From positions 1-64,000 of the forward strand of contig QUIQ01000002.1 in NCBI GenBank assembly GCA_003480165.1: DNA of 64,000 nucleotides, given 5' to 3'. The stretch comes from Firmicutes bacterium AM41-11. Its GTDB lineage: Bacteria; Bacillota_I; Bacilli_A; Erysipelotrichales; Erysipelotrichaceae. The translations under genes were made by a program, and so were the position numbers. Positions 1-7,830 of the stretch are shown here, in pieces. Position 1 is the first letter of the stretch; each line of letters starts with the position of its first letter. A model generated the notes under the pieces. The model worked only from the letters and a program-made list of their open reading frames with translations, had not been told where the DNA came from and did not search any database.

Positions 1-1350
1 GTAGCATCCCCACAATGTGATTGTACCAATATCCCAGTTGCCTTAACGGATGCAACGATGCAAGAAAGACTAGATAAAGTATTAGCTAGAATGGAAGCTG
101 AAAGCTATGATTCTTTAGTTATCTATGCCGATTTAGAACATGGAAATAATTTTGAATATTTAACGGGTTTCTTACCACGTTTTGAAGAAGCCTTACTCGT
201 ACTTCATAAAGATGGTCACGCTTATATGGTAATGGGAAATGAAAATTTAAATAAAGTAGCCCATGCCAGAATTTCAGCCACTGCCGTTCATTGCCCATAT
301 TTCTCTTTACCAAATCAACCAATGGAAGTCGAAAAAGATTTCCAAGGTATTATGGAACAAACCCAATTAAAAGCCGGATCAAAAGTCGGACTTGTGGGAT
401 GGAAGAACTTTACCAGTCGTTTTGAAGACAATCAGACTCTGTTTGATGTGCCTTATTATATTGTGGAAACGATACAGTCAATCGTTGGAGAAAAAGTATA
501 TAACGCAACATATTTATTCATTGGGGAAAATGGAGCTCGTTGTACAAACAACGTTAATGAAATTGCCCATTATGAATTTGGCGCAGCCTTAGCTAGTGAC
601 TGCATGTTAAAAGCCATGGATGCCTTAACACCAGGTATTTCAGAAATGGAACTTGGTAATATTTTAAATGCCTATGGCCAGAAAAACAGTGTAGTGACCA
701 TTGCTGCTTCTGGACCTAGATTTATCAAAGCCAATTTATATCCAACCGAAAATACGGTGAAAGTAGGAGATTCTATCAGTTTAACGGTTGGCTATAAAGG
801 GGGATTATCTTCACGTGCTGGTTATGCCGTACATGAAGCCAAAGAACTAGAGGAATCGCAACAAGGTTATGTCGATGATTTAGTGAAACCATATTTTTCT
901 GCCATCGCAACTTGGTTAGAACAAGCCCATTGTGGTATGCAAGGTGGTCAATTGTATGAATTGATGCAAGAAACAATGCCGCAAGAAAGGTATCATTGGG
1001 GCTTATGTCCATGTCATTTAACTTCAGATGAAGAATGGTTATCTTCGAATATTTATAAAGGCAGTAAAGAAACGATTCAAAGTGGCATGTTGTTTCAAAC
1101 CGATATCATTCCTTCGCTTTCTGGTTATGCAGGAACAAGTGTAGAAAGTACGGTCTTGTTTGCGGATGAAGCATTAAGAAAAGAAATTCAAGATAAAGAA
1201 CCTGAATTGTGGCAAAGAATTTCAAAGCGTATTGCCTACATGAAAAACGAATTACATATTGAACTCAATGAAGATATCTTACCAATGTGTTCAACGGTTG
1301 CCTATTTACGCCCATTCTTATTAAATAAAGAAAAAGCGATGACATTATGA
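1..1350 (+). CDS. M24 (creatinase/aminopeptidase-fold) family protein, 5' partial
   Basis: The frame is open to base 1, so the gene begins left of the window; the first visible ATG at 58 is internal. The N-terminal half resembles the creatinase N-domain (YADLEHGNNFEYLTGF, then LPNQP) and the C-terminal half an M24 pita-bread domain. Active M24 peptidases bind two metals through D, D, H, E, E. Here the first two positions look replaced (DSISLTVGYKGG, then SSRAG), a histidine survives in CPCHLTSD, the first E is D-like (FQTDIIP) and the last E is present (SVES). I infer a metal-poor, possibly non-peptidase member, perhaps acting on an amino-acid-like metabolite. The stop overlaps the next start (ATGA). 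Family call good, function unknown. Confidence 0.75.
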   Translation, partial: VASPQCDCTNIPVALTDATMQERLDKVLARMEAESYDSLVIYADLEHGNNFEYLTGFLPRFEEALLVLHKDGHAYMVMGNENLNKVAHARISATAVHCPYFSLPNQPMEVEKDFQGIMEQTQLKAGSKVGLVGWKNFTSRFEDNQTLFDVPYYIVETIQSIVGEKVYNATYLFIGENGARCTNNVNEIAHYEFGAALASDCMLKAMDALTPGISEMELGNILNAYGQKNSVVTIAASGPRFIKANLYPTENTVKVGDSISLTVGYKGGLSSRAGYAVHEAKELEESQQGYVDDLVKPYFSAIATWLEQAHCGMQGGQLYELMQETMPQERYHWGLCPCHLTSDEEWLSSNIYKGSKETIQSGMLFQTDIIPSLSGYAGTSVESTVLFADEALRKEIQDKEPELWQRISKRIAYMKNELHIELNEDILPMCSTVAYLRPFLLNKEKAMTL

Positions 1351-1544
1351 GTAATACAAAATTAGATTTTGTGAAAACATATATTATCAACGCAATCTTC
1401 TTTGTGCTAGCTTATTCTTTTCCGTTTATTGGAATTGTATTGTTGGCATATGCAGTAAAGAAAGAGAAAAACCAGATAAAACTATATGTTTCATGCGGAA
1501 TCCTTCTTTCTTTTCTCGTACATCTTATTCAATTCTTTTGCTGA
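1347..1544 (+). CDS. Small two-helix membrane protein, unknown function
   Basis: 65 residues. Two hydrophobic segments (about residues 12-35 and 47-64) are separated by a basic loop KKEKNQIK, so it is probably a hairpin in the membrane. The ATG overlaps the previous stop by four bases (ATGA), which suggests translational coupling and argues that the short ORF is real. A terminator follows about 55 bp downstream. I do not recognise a family. Confidence 0.55.
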   Translation: MSNTKLDFVKTYIINAIFFVLAYSFPFIGIVLLAYAVKKEKNQIKLYVSCGILLSFLVHLIQFFC

Positions 1545-1596
1545 AATATGTTTAACACATTAAGATATTACTAAGTGGCTGATACCCTTATTCTAT

Positions 1597-1617
1597 AAGG
1601 CGTATTGGCCTTTTTTT
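1597..1617 (+). terminator. Intrinsic terminator after the M24 operon
   Basis: AAGGC stem arms (1597-1601 and 1608-1612) with a six-base loop, running into a seven-T tract. It closes the two-gene unit. Confidence 0.65.
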
Positions 1618-1638
1618 GTTTTGTATGGAAACTGCGTA
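1618..1638 (+). repeat. Direct repeat copy 1 in the glpP upstream region
   Basis: GTTTTGTATGGAA-AC-TGCGTA at 1618-1638 recurs at 1867-1887 with two central mismatches (19 of 21 identical), 249 bp downstream. The second copy lies just before the proposed glpP promoter. It may be a regulator site or the trace of a small duplication; function unknown. Confidence 0.5.
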
Positions 1639-1829
1639 GATTCTTATATTTCGTATAAAATTTCTTTTCTATTATAGGAAATGGTTCAGAGAGGAGGGAT
1701 AAGAAAATCATTTGTTTTTATTTAACACCAAAAGTACATATGAACCTTTAGATATAGGCTTATATGCATTTAGTCTGTGTAGCGTACAGAGCTTTACCAT
1801 TTGACAGTTTGATAAGGAAAGAAGTGGCT

Positions 1830-1860
1830 AAACTCCTTTAATTATGCGAGTTTTCTCTTC
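1830..1860 (+). terminator. Possible weak terminator upstream of glpP
   Basis: AAACTC (1830-1835) can pair with GAGTTT (1848-1853) across a 12-base loop and is followed by a pyrimidine-rich stretch. The longer glpP reading frame (from 1844) would start inside this hairpin. The rest of 1618-1905 holds no credible gene; besides the direct repeat it contains a TTGACAGTTT string at 1801-1810 that is shared with the next promoter. Confidence 0.3.
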
Positions 1861-1905
1861 TTTTCTGTTTTGTATGGAACTTGCGTATAAGCTTGGGAAA
1901 GGTCA

Positions 1906-1914
1906 TGATACAAT
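1906..1914 (+). promoter_or_regulatory. Extended -10 promoter of glpP
   Basis: TG-A-TACAAT at 1906-1914 is an extended -10 element, with no good -35 at the usual distance. Transcription would start near 1921, just ahead of GGTGAT (1922-1927), which serves as ribosome binding site for the ATG at 1934. Confidence 0.5.
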
Positions 1915-1933
1915 AGTTCTGGGTGATTATAGG

Positions 1934-2503
1934 ATGAATCAATTATTAGAGATGTTAGAAACAAATCCAATTGTAGCGGCTATTAAAGATGAAGCGGGTC
2001 TAGAAGCGGCATTAAAGAGTGAAGTGGGTATTGTCTTTGTCTTACATGGAGATCTTTGTACACTACCTGCAATCGTAGAGAGAATTAAGTTAAAAAAACG
2101 GATGGCGATTGTTCATGTGGATTTGATTGAGGGTTTATCCAATGATGAAGTTGCGTTGGATTATATAAAAAATGTGGTTCATGCGGATGGAATCATTACG
2201 ACTAAAAGTAGTTTTATTCAATATGGAAAGAAGATTGGTTTATATACGATTCATCGCTATTTTGTCTTAGATAGTATGGCCCTTCAAAATATTATTAAAC
2301 AGGCAAAGAATGCGGTACAACCGGATGCGATTGAAATTTTACCTGGGGTTCTCCAACCAAAAATTGTGCGTTATATTACCAAACATTCCCCAGTCCCTGT
2401 AATGTGTGGAGGCTTGGTTACAGTAAAAGAAGATGTGATTCATTGTCTGCAAAGTGGAGCAATTGCGGTTTCTACGACGCGGAAAGATTTGTGGGACCTA
2501 TAG
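1934..2503 (+). CDS. glpP: GlpP glycerol-3-phosphate-responsive antiterminator
   Basis: 189 residues from the ATG at 1934, matching the family's usual N-terminus (MNQLLEMLETNPIVAAIKD). An ATG at 1844 would lie upstream of the apparent promoter and adds a non-family extension. Family features include VFVLHGD, a VHVDLIEGL strand, DGIITTK, and a C-terminal PGVLQPKIV...GGLV barrel end that binds phosphate. In Bacillus, GlpP with glycerol-3-phosphate prevents termination in glp leaders. The next gene starts 131 bp downstream behind a promoter and a leader terminator, so the obvious target is the adjoining glycerol-3-phosphate oxidoreductase. Confidence 0.9.
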   Translation: MNQLLEMLETNPIVAAIKDEAGLEAALKSEVGIVFVLHGDLCTLPAIVERIKLKKRMAIVHVDLIEGLSNDEVALDYIKNVVHADGIITTKSSFIQYGKKIGLYTIHRYFVLDSMALQNIIKQAKNAVQPDAIEILPGVLQPKIVRYITKHSPVPVMCGGLVTVKEDVIHCLQSGAIAVSTTRKDLWDL

Positions 2504-2505
2504 GT

Positions 2506-2534
2506 TTGACAGTTTAAAAAGTGCTGCTTATAAT
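2506..2534 (+). promoter_or_regulatory. Consensus sigma-A promoter of the glp oxidoreductase operon
   Basis: TTGACA (2506-2511), a 17-bp spacer, and TATAAT (2529-2534). Both hexamers match consensus perfectly, as expected where control acts after initiation. Confidence 0.88.
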
Positions 2535-2567
2535 TTCTTTAGAACAAGTAAATCTATGTATGAGACA

Positions 2568-2615
2568 AGAGAGTATACATAAAACAAGTAATTGTTTTTG
2601 TGTACTCTCTTTTTT
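2568..2615 (+). promoter_or_regulatory. Leader terminator, likely GlpP-controlled
   Basis: AGAGAGTA (2568-2575) pairs with TACTCTCT (2603-2610), extended by ACA/TGT across a bulge, and is followed by a run of Ts. It lies in the leader between a perfect promoter and the ATG at 2635. By analogy with Bacillus glpFK and glpD leaders, GlpP bound to glycerol-3-phosphate would block this terminator. That glpP is the preceding gene supports this. Confidence 0.8.
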
Positions 2616-2634
2616 ATGAAAGAAGGAGAAGAAT

Positions 2635-5355
2635 ATGTACGATGTAATTATTGTAGGTGGTGGTATTTCAGGTACGACTTTAGCTTTTGAATTGAGTAAA
2701 TACCAGGGAAGTATTCTATTATTAGAGAAAGAAAACGATATTTCTCAAGGCACCACAAAGGCCAATAGTGCGATTATCCATGCGGGCTATGATGCTAAAG
2801 AAGGAACTTTAATGGCTAAATACAATGTCTGGGGAAATAAAGTAACCTCACAATTGTGTAAAGATTTAGATGTACGGATCAAAAACATTGGTTCTTTAGT
2901 TGTGGCATTTAGTGAAGAAGAGAAGCCAATGCTTCAAACTTTGTATGATCGAGGCATAAAAAATGGGGTTCCTGATCAAAGAATCATTGGTAAAGAAGAA
3001 CTGCATGAAATGGAACCAAACTTATCAGAAAATGCGATTGCGGCTTTATATGCACCAACGGCTTGTATTGTGGATCCATGGGATATTGCGATTGCGTGTG
3101 CTGAAACGGCCGTAAAAAATGGAGCCGAAGTAAAACTCAATGCAGAAGTAAAAGCTATCCAAAAGGTAGAAGATCATTTTGTTGTAAAAACAGATACGGA
3201 TACGTTTGAAACAAAGCTGGTTGTCAATGCAGCTGGCGTGGAATGTGATAAAGTATACGGCATGGTGAAAAAGCCAGATTATGAAATCGTACCGAACAAG
3301 GGAGAATATTACTTGTTGGATAAAAGCCAAGGTACATTGGTGAATCATGTGATTTTCCAATGTCCAAGTGCGAAAGGTAAAGGGGTTCTTGTTAGTCCTA
3401 CGGTGCATGGCAATTTGATTGTAGGACCAAACTCTAATCCAACCGTTGATGGGGATTATAGTACGACTCTACAAGGCTTATCAGATGTAAAAGAAGCTTC
3501 AAAGAAATCGGTTCCTACGATCAACTTCCGAGAAAATATTCGCACCTTTGCCGGTTTAAGAGCTCGTCGAAAAGATCATGGCGACTTTATTATTGGGGAA
3601 GATTCACAAGTTTCAGGCTTCTATCAGATTGCGGCTATGCAGTCTCCTGGCTTATCGAGTGCTTATGCGATTGCCTTGGATACGACAAGAATGATGCAGG
3701 AAAAAGGTTTCTTTACCCAGGCAAAAGAAAATCCTGTTACGACACGAAAAGTTGTTCGATTTAAAGAGATGGATGATCAAGAAAGAGTTGCTTATATCAA
3801 AGAACATCCTTTATATGGTCGTGTGATCTGTCGTTGTGAAACGATTACGGAAGGAGAAATCGTGGATGCTTTGCATCGTCCGATTGTTCCCGTATCGATT
3901 GATGGTATCAAACGTCGTTGTAATGCGGGAATGGGACGTTGCCAAGGTGGTTTCTGTGGACCACGTGTTCAAGAAATCATTGCCCGTGAATTAGGTATTC
4001 CTCAAGAAGAGGTTCTAAAAGATAAAAAAGGTTCACAAGTTTTATTTGGACGTACAAAAGAGGGAGGTAGAGGGAGGTCTTCAATAATGCGTAAAGAATA
4101 TGATGTCATTGTCGTTGGTGGAGGGCCTGCCGGCTTAGCAGCTGCTCTGCAAGCTCGTCAAAACGGTGCTGAAAGGGTATTGATCATTGAACGAGATAAA
4201 GAATTAGGCGGTATCTTAAACCAATGTATTCATAATGGATTTGGCCTACATCACTTTAAAGAAGAGTTAACCGGTCCAGAATATGCGGGTCGTTATATTG
4301 ATGAAGTAAAGAAAACAGATATCGAATATTTATTGGATACGATGGTTATTCAAGTAACGCCAGATAAACAAGTCTATTGTACAAATGAAGAAAATGGATA
4401 CATGGTCCTACAAGGAAAAGCCGTTGTCTTAACCATGGGATGTCGTGAAAGAACGCGTGGTGCTATTGCGATTCCAGGAGATCGTCCAGCTGGTGTATTT
4501 ACAGCCGGAGCTGCCCAACGCTATGTAAATATTGAAGGCTATATGCCAGGTAAACGAGTATTGATTCTTGGCTCTGGAGATATTGGTTTGATTATGGCCA
4601 GACGTATGAGTCTGGAAGGAGCTAAGGTCGTTGGTTGTGTCGAATTGATGCCTTATTCCAATGGTTTAAATCGAAACATTGTCCAATGTTTGAATGATTA
4701 TGATATTCCTTTGTACTTGAGTCATACCATTACCGATATCCAAGGTAAAGATGGTCGAGTGAATAAAGTCGTGGTACAAAAAGTCGGTTCAGATCGTAAT
4801 CCGATTCCGGGAACAGAAATCACTTTTGATGTAGATACGGTTTTATTGAGTGTTGGTTTGATTCCGGAAAATGAATTATCAAAAACAGCCGGAATCGAAA
4901 TTGATCCATCAACAAGTGGACCTATCGTTTATGAAAATATGGAAACAAGTATTCCCGGTATCTTTGCGGCTGGTAATGTTGTCCATGTTCATGATCTAGT
5001 AGACTTCGTATCGGCTGAAAGTGAAGCAGCAGGAAAAGCAGCTGGTCAATATGTCCAAAATGGAGAAGTATCCAGTGCAACGACATTAGAAACAAAAGCA
5101 GTCAATGTAGGTGCTTTAGTACCACAAAAGATTCGTAAAGATGCGATTGAAAAATCGGTACAGATTTCATTCCGCGTAAGAACACCGATGCACGATGCAA
5201 AGATCTTGATCAAAGATGGTCAAGGAAATCAAGTGGCACAATTTAAGCGGGAACATATGGTTCCTGCCGAAATGGAAAACTTGGTCTTGCCGAAAGTGTT
5301 GGTTGATCGATTGGCAGACAATACATTAGCGGTTGAAACCGTAGAGGAGGCTTAA
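2635..5355 (+). CDS. Fused GlpA-type glycerol-3-phosphate oxidoreductase and FAD/NAD oxidoreductase
   Basis: 906 residues, two normally separate proteins in one frame. Residues 1-475 form a GlpA/LhgO-type FAD oxidoreductase (GGGISG near 8-13) ending in a BFD-like [2Fe-2S] region with CRC, CNAGMGRCQGGFC cysteines. From Met485 (ATG 4087) a second Rossmann enzyme begins (VVGGGPAGLAAA), with a further NAD site ILGSGDIGLI and the closing GIFAAGNV motif. The DUF1667 gene follows after 2 bp. Related Bacillota encode these as three genes. At the junction, AGAGGGAGGT is present twice in tandem (4059-4078). Removing one copy restores a TAATG stop/start overlap. A good ribosome site precedes ATG 4087, so the second enzyme may also be made alone. 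Probable role: oxidation of glycerol-3-phosphate to dihydroxyacetone phosphate. Confidence 0.85.
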   Translation: MYDVIIVGGGISGTTLAFELSKYQGSILLLEKENDISQGTTKANSAIIHAGYDAKEGTLMAKYNVWGNKVTSQLCKDLDVRIKNIGSLVVAFSEEEKPMLQTLYDRGIKNGVPDQRIIGKEELHEMEPNLSENAIAALYAPTACIVDPWDIAIACAETAVKNGAEVKLNAEVKAIQKVEDHFVVKTDTDTFETKLVVNAAGVECDKVYGMVKKPDYEIVPNKGEYYLLDKSQGTLVNHVIFQCPSAKGKGVLVSPTVHGNLIVGPNSNPTVDGDYSTTLQGLSDVKEASKKSVPTINFRENIRTFAGLRARRKDHGDFIIGEDSQVSGFYQIAAMQSPGLSSAYAIALDTTRMMQEKGFFTQAKENPVTTRKVVRFKEMDDQERVAYIKEHPLYGRVICRCETITEGEIVDALHRPIVPVSIDGIKRRCNAGMGRCQGGFCGPRVQEIIARELGIPQEEVLKDKKGSQVLFGRTKEGGRGRSSIMRKEYDVIVVGGGPAGLAAALQARQNGAERVLIIERDKELGGILNQCIHNGFGLHHFKEELTGPEYAGRYIDEVKKTDIEYLLDTMVIQVTPDKQVYCTNEENGYMVLQGKAVVLTMGCRERTRGAIAIPGDRPAGVFTAGAAQRYVNIEGYMPGKRVLILGSGDIGLIMARRMSLEGAKVVGCVELMPYSNGLNRNIVQCLNDYDIPLYLSHTITDIQGKDGRVNKVVVQKVGSDRNPIPGTEITFDVDTVLLSVGLIPENELSKTAGIEIDPSTSGPIVYENMETSIPGIFAAGNVVHVHDLVDFVSAESEAAGKAAGQYVQNGEVSSATTLETKAVNVGALVPQKIRKDAIEKSVQISFRVRTPMHDAKILIKDGQGNQVAQFKREHMVPAEMENLVLPKVLVDRLADNTLAVETVEEA
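4059..4078 (+). repeat. 10-bp tandem duplication that fuses two genes
   Basis: AGAGGGAGGT at 4059-4068 and again at 4069-4078. The unit contains a Shine-Dalgarno core. Ten bases shift the frame by one, which removes the TAA (4085-4087) that would otherwise overlap the internal ATG at 4087. Confidence 0.9.
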
Positions 5356-5357
5356 TC

Positions 5358-5717
5358 ATGAAAGAGCTTATTTGTATCACTTGCCCGAGAGGTTGTCATT
5401 TAAAGGTTGATGAAGAAAATGACTATAAAGTAACGGGTAATAGCTGCCCTAGAGGAGCTGTATATGGAAAAAAAGAATGTACCCATCCTACCCGTGTGAT
5501 TACTAGTACGGTAAAAATTGAGGGAGCCAGCCAAGCTAGAGTGAGTGTGAAAACCGCAACAGATGTACCTAAAGAAAAGATTTTTGACATTATGGAAACT
5601 TTAAATCACATTACGATGCAGGCACCGGTTCATCGTGGAGATCTTGTAGAAAAAGATGTCTGCCATACAGGAGTTGATGTGATTGTTACGAAGGATTTAG
5701 AAAAAATAACTTGTTAG
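5358..5717 (+). CDS. DUF1667 cysteine-rich protein, partner of the glp oxidoreductase
   Basis: 119 residues, starting 2 bp after the oxidoreductase stop behind the site GAGGAGG. The N-terminus carries CITCPRGC (Cys6, Cys9, Cys13), then CPRG (Cys30) and Cys41, a pattern suited to an iron-sulfur or zinc centre. DUF1667 proteins regularly follow GlpA-like and FAD/NAD oxidoreductases in Bacillota and are thought to act as an electron-transfer subunit. No glpK or glpF is visible in this window. Confidence 0.85.
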   Translation: MKELICITCPRGCHLKVDEENDYKVTGNSCPRGAVYGKKECTHPTRVITSTVKIEGASQARVSVKTATDVPKEKIFDIMETLNHITMQAPVHRGDLVEKDVCHTGVDVIVTKDLEKITC

Positions 5718-5720
5718 AAG

Positions 5721-5745
5721 CCGACAGAACTCTGTCGGTTTTTTT
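5721..5745 (+). terminator. Terminator of the glp operon
   Basis: CCGACA/TGTCGG stem (5721-5726, 5733-5738) with a seven-T run. Confidence 0.85.
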
Positions 5746-5812
5746 ATGGATTAAGGATTTCCAAAGAGTCAATTGACACATCGGGAATACGGAAGATTTT
5801 CTTTCTTTCCCT

Positions 5813-5821
5813 TGATAGAAT
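5813..5821 (+). promoter_or_regulatory. Possible extended -10 promoter of the surface protein gene
   Basis: TG-A-TAGAAT at 5813-5821, about 75 bp before the ATG. The same extended -10 sequence precedes the amino-acid-binding lipoprotein gene on the other strand (10144-10152). No -35 box stands out. Confidence 0.35.
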
Positions 5822-5896
5822 TTAAATACAAAGATTTGAAAGCGGATTCAAGTCAAAAAATAGATTCATCTAACCAATGAGAGGAAGGAGAAAGTT

Positions 5897-7759
5897 ATGA
5901 AAACAACACACAAAACATTATTAGCTACGGCTGTTACAATGGGTGTTATGTTGCCAGTGGGAACGATTACCGCAATGGCAGAAGAGACTAAAGAAAGTCC
6001 AGAATCCCAACAACCCGCTGTGACAGAAGTGGCACCGGTGGAAAATGTGGAACCAACACCGATTGTTGAACAAACACCGATTGTGGAAGAAACACCAGTG
6101 GTTCAAGAACAAGAACCGGTTTCCGTAGAACCGGAACAAAGTGAACCCGCCCCAGTACAAGAAAGCCAAGAGAATAGAATTCAAACTAGAGGCGTTACAC
6201 ATGTGACTGGTGGAGAGGTCACAAGTACGTATACGCATACCTATTACACAAAAATCCGTATTGTGGGTAATGTAACGATAAATAATTATGCAGGTCAAGA
6301 AGTAGAAAAGGTAAAACCTATTACTAAAGAGACGAATTTCTTTAAAGGAAATATTAGTAATTTGGAAAATGAAATTCGAAATTTCAGAGAAACTTTTTTG
6401 CAGGAAATTGCGGACTCTTATGCATCTAGAGGAACAGTAACTTACGTACCTACTGGTAGTAAATTGATGTTTGATCATTTTGGAAGCAGAAATGATATTA
6501 AGTTTGATGAAAATGGTAAAGAATTAGATAAACATTTGATTGTGGATGAATATCAGATTTATGAAATAACTTTTGATATTAATGTGCAAGAAAATCAACC
6601 AACTGAAGAAGAGAAAGAAATTTCTTCCGTGAATATTGGAAATGTATTTACCGGTTTCGATGTTAAAAAACCAGTTAACTTTACTACGGGATTAAGTCCA
6701 GATTCTATGAATCAAATGGAAATTGCAGACGAATACTGGCAACAATTGGATCGTATTCTTGTAGGTGATCCTTATGTTGGTCGTATCACAAAACAAGATC
6801 CACGCAATCCAACAGCGGGTGAGTCTTATGGATATAATGTAATTTTGAACGCGAAAGATGGTTATATTTTCTCTGAGGGATTTAAGAACTTTGCGGATTG
6901 CACAGTTTTATGTAATGGCAAACAAATTAAATTAGGCAATGACCCGCTTAAAAAATTTTTACTTGCGAGTCTTTCAGCAGATAGAAAAGAATTGAGACTT
7001 AGCGGACTTATTACGATAAAGGTGAAAGATGAAGATCCACAAGAAGATATTGTTTTAAATGAAGCCAATATTGAGAATGTGAAATTTGATTATCCACCTG
7101 GATCTGTCCCACAAAAAACGGCCCAAGTTTCAGCAGCTGATCAAGGTAAGTATGAAATTTACGATGAGTATTGGGAAGAAATGGTTGAGTTAGAAAGTGG
7201 TGAACTTGTACCTGTAGCGTTTTGGCACTCCAATGATTTTTTAAATAATAGTCTAGTTGCTGATAAACGAATTACTTCTTTTGAAGCAGGAAAACGTTAC
7301 ATGTATTCTCTAGATATACGAACTAAAGATGGATTTACATTTGCGAACAAGGATAATATTGTGAATGTAAATGGAAAAAGGGTGAATAGTTCGAATGCAG
7401 ATAAAACTCCTGCAGGTTTATTTGTGGTAGCAATCAACTCGATTACACCAAAAGCATCGGAAATTGAGAATCCAGATCAACCGGATCAACCTAGTAAACC
7501 AGAGCAACCAGGTAAACCAGCAGATGGTTCCGAGAATAAACCAAGTAGTCCAAGTACAGAAACAAAAACGGATTCGAATAAAACAGCTACTGTCGTTCAA
7601 ACAAGTACGACAAAAGCTACAACTACTGAAACGGCAAAAACAGAAAAGAAAGATTCTGTTCAAACCGGTGAAGCTACTAACTTGGTTCAATGGTTATCTT
7701 TAATGGCATTAAGTTTTGTTGCCTTCTTAAAAGCAACGTTTGTTCTGAAAAAGAAATAG
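5897..7759 (+). CDS. Sortase-anchored surface protein with a duplicated domain
   Basis: 620 residues. A signal peptide (about 1-28, KTTHK then a hydrophobic core ending in AMA) is followed by a Pro/Glu/Val-rich stalk (about 30-90). Two related domains follow, near 240-370 and 385-510. Both begin with a similar strand (VNIGNVFTGF; IENVKFDYPP), share a DEYW motif (ADEYWQQL; YDEYWEEM) and end with an NGK turn (CNGKQIK; VNGKRV). Then comes a Pro/Lys/Thr linker and a sorting signal SVQTGE, a hydrophobic helix and a KKK tail. QTGE replaces canonical LPXTG. The ligand is unknown. Good ribosome site AGGAAGGAG. Confidence 0.8.
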   Translation: MKTTHKTLLATAVTMGVMLPVGTITAMAEETKESPESQQPAVTEVAPVENVEPTPIVEQTPIVEETPVVQEQEPVSVEPEQSEPAPVQESQENRIQTRGVTHVTGGEVTSTYTHTYYTKIRIVGNVTINNYAGQEVEKVKPITKETNFFKGNISNLENEIRNFRETFLQEIADSYASRGTVTYVPTGSKLMFDHFGSRNDIKFDENGKELDKHLIVDEYQIYEITFDINVQENQPTEEEKEISSVNIGNVFTGFDVKKPVNFTTGLSPDSMNQMEIADEYWQQLDRILVGDPYVGRITKQDPRNPTAGESYGYNVILNAKDGYIFSEGFKNFADCTVLCNGKQIKLGNDPLKKFLLASLSADRKELRLSGLITIKVKDEDPQEDIVLNEANIENVKFDYPPGSVPQKTAQVSAADQGKYEIYDEYWEEMVELESGELVPVAFWHSNDFLNNSLVADKRITSFEAGKRYMYSLDIRTKDGFTFANKDNIVNVNGKRVNSSNADKTPAGLFVVAINSITPKASEIENPDQPDQPSKPEQPGKPADGSENKPSSPSTETKTDSNKTATVVQTSTTKATTTETAKTEKKDSVQTGEATNLVQWLSLMALSFVAFLKATFVLKKK

Positions 7760-7768
7760 ATTTTAGAT

Positions 7769-7800
7769 AAGCTGTGATGCATCGCATTGCAGCTTTTTTA
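7769..7800 (+). terminator. Terminator of the surface protein gene
   Basis: A 12-bp stem AAGCTGTGATGC/GCATTGCAGCTT (two G-U pairs) with a three-base loop and a T run. Confidence 0.88.
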
Positions 7801-7802
7801 TC

Positions 7803-7830
7803 TGAAAAAAATAACCCAGTATGTACTGGG
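7803..7830 (-). terminator. Terminator of the amino-acid ABC operon
   Basis: Read on the reverse strand: CCCAGTA, two bases, TACTGGG, then TTATTTTTTT. It abuts the stop codon of the ATPase gene. Confidence 0.8.

Noticed and set aside
1844..1933. Longer glpP start at 1844
   Set aside because: It lies upstream of the extended -10 box and inside a hairpin, and adds residues not found in the family; ATG 1934 has a suitable ribosome site.
2568..2615. T-box or metabolite riboswitch upstream of the glp oxidoreductase
   Set aside because: There is only one hairpin, no T-box sequence and no aptamer-like fold; the neighbouring glpP explains it better.
5921..6478. Long reverse-strand ORF of 185 codons inside the surface protein gene
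   Set aside because: It is antisense to a well-supported gene, has a Cys/Phe/His-rich low-complexity composition, and has no ribosome site. It is a shadow of Pro/Glu-rich coding.
7464..7703. Second-frame ORF within the C-terminal linker of the surface protein
   Set aside because: The Gln/Asn/Arg repeats are the frame-shifted reading of the Pro/Lys/Thr linker; no start signal.
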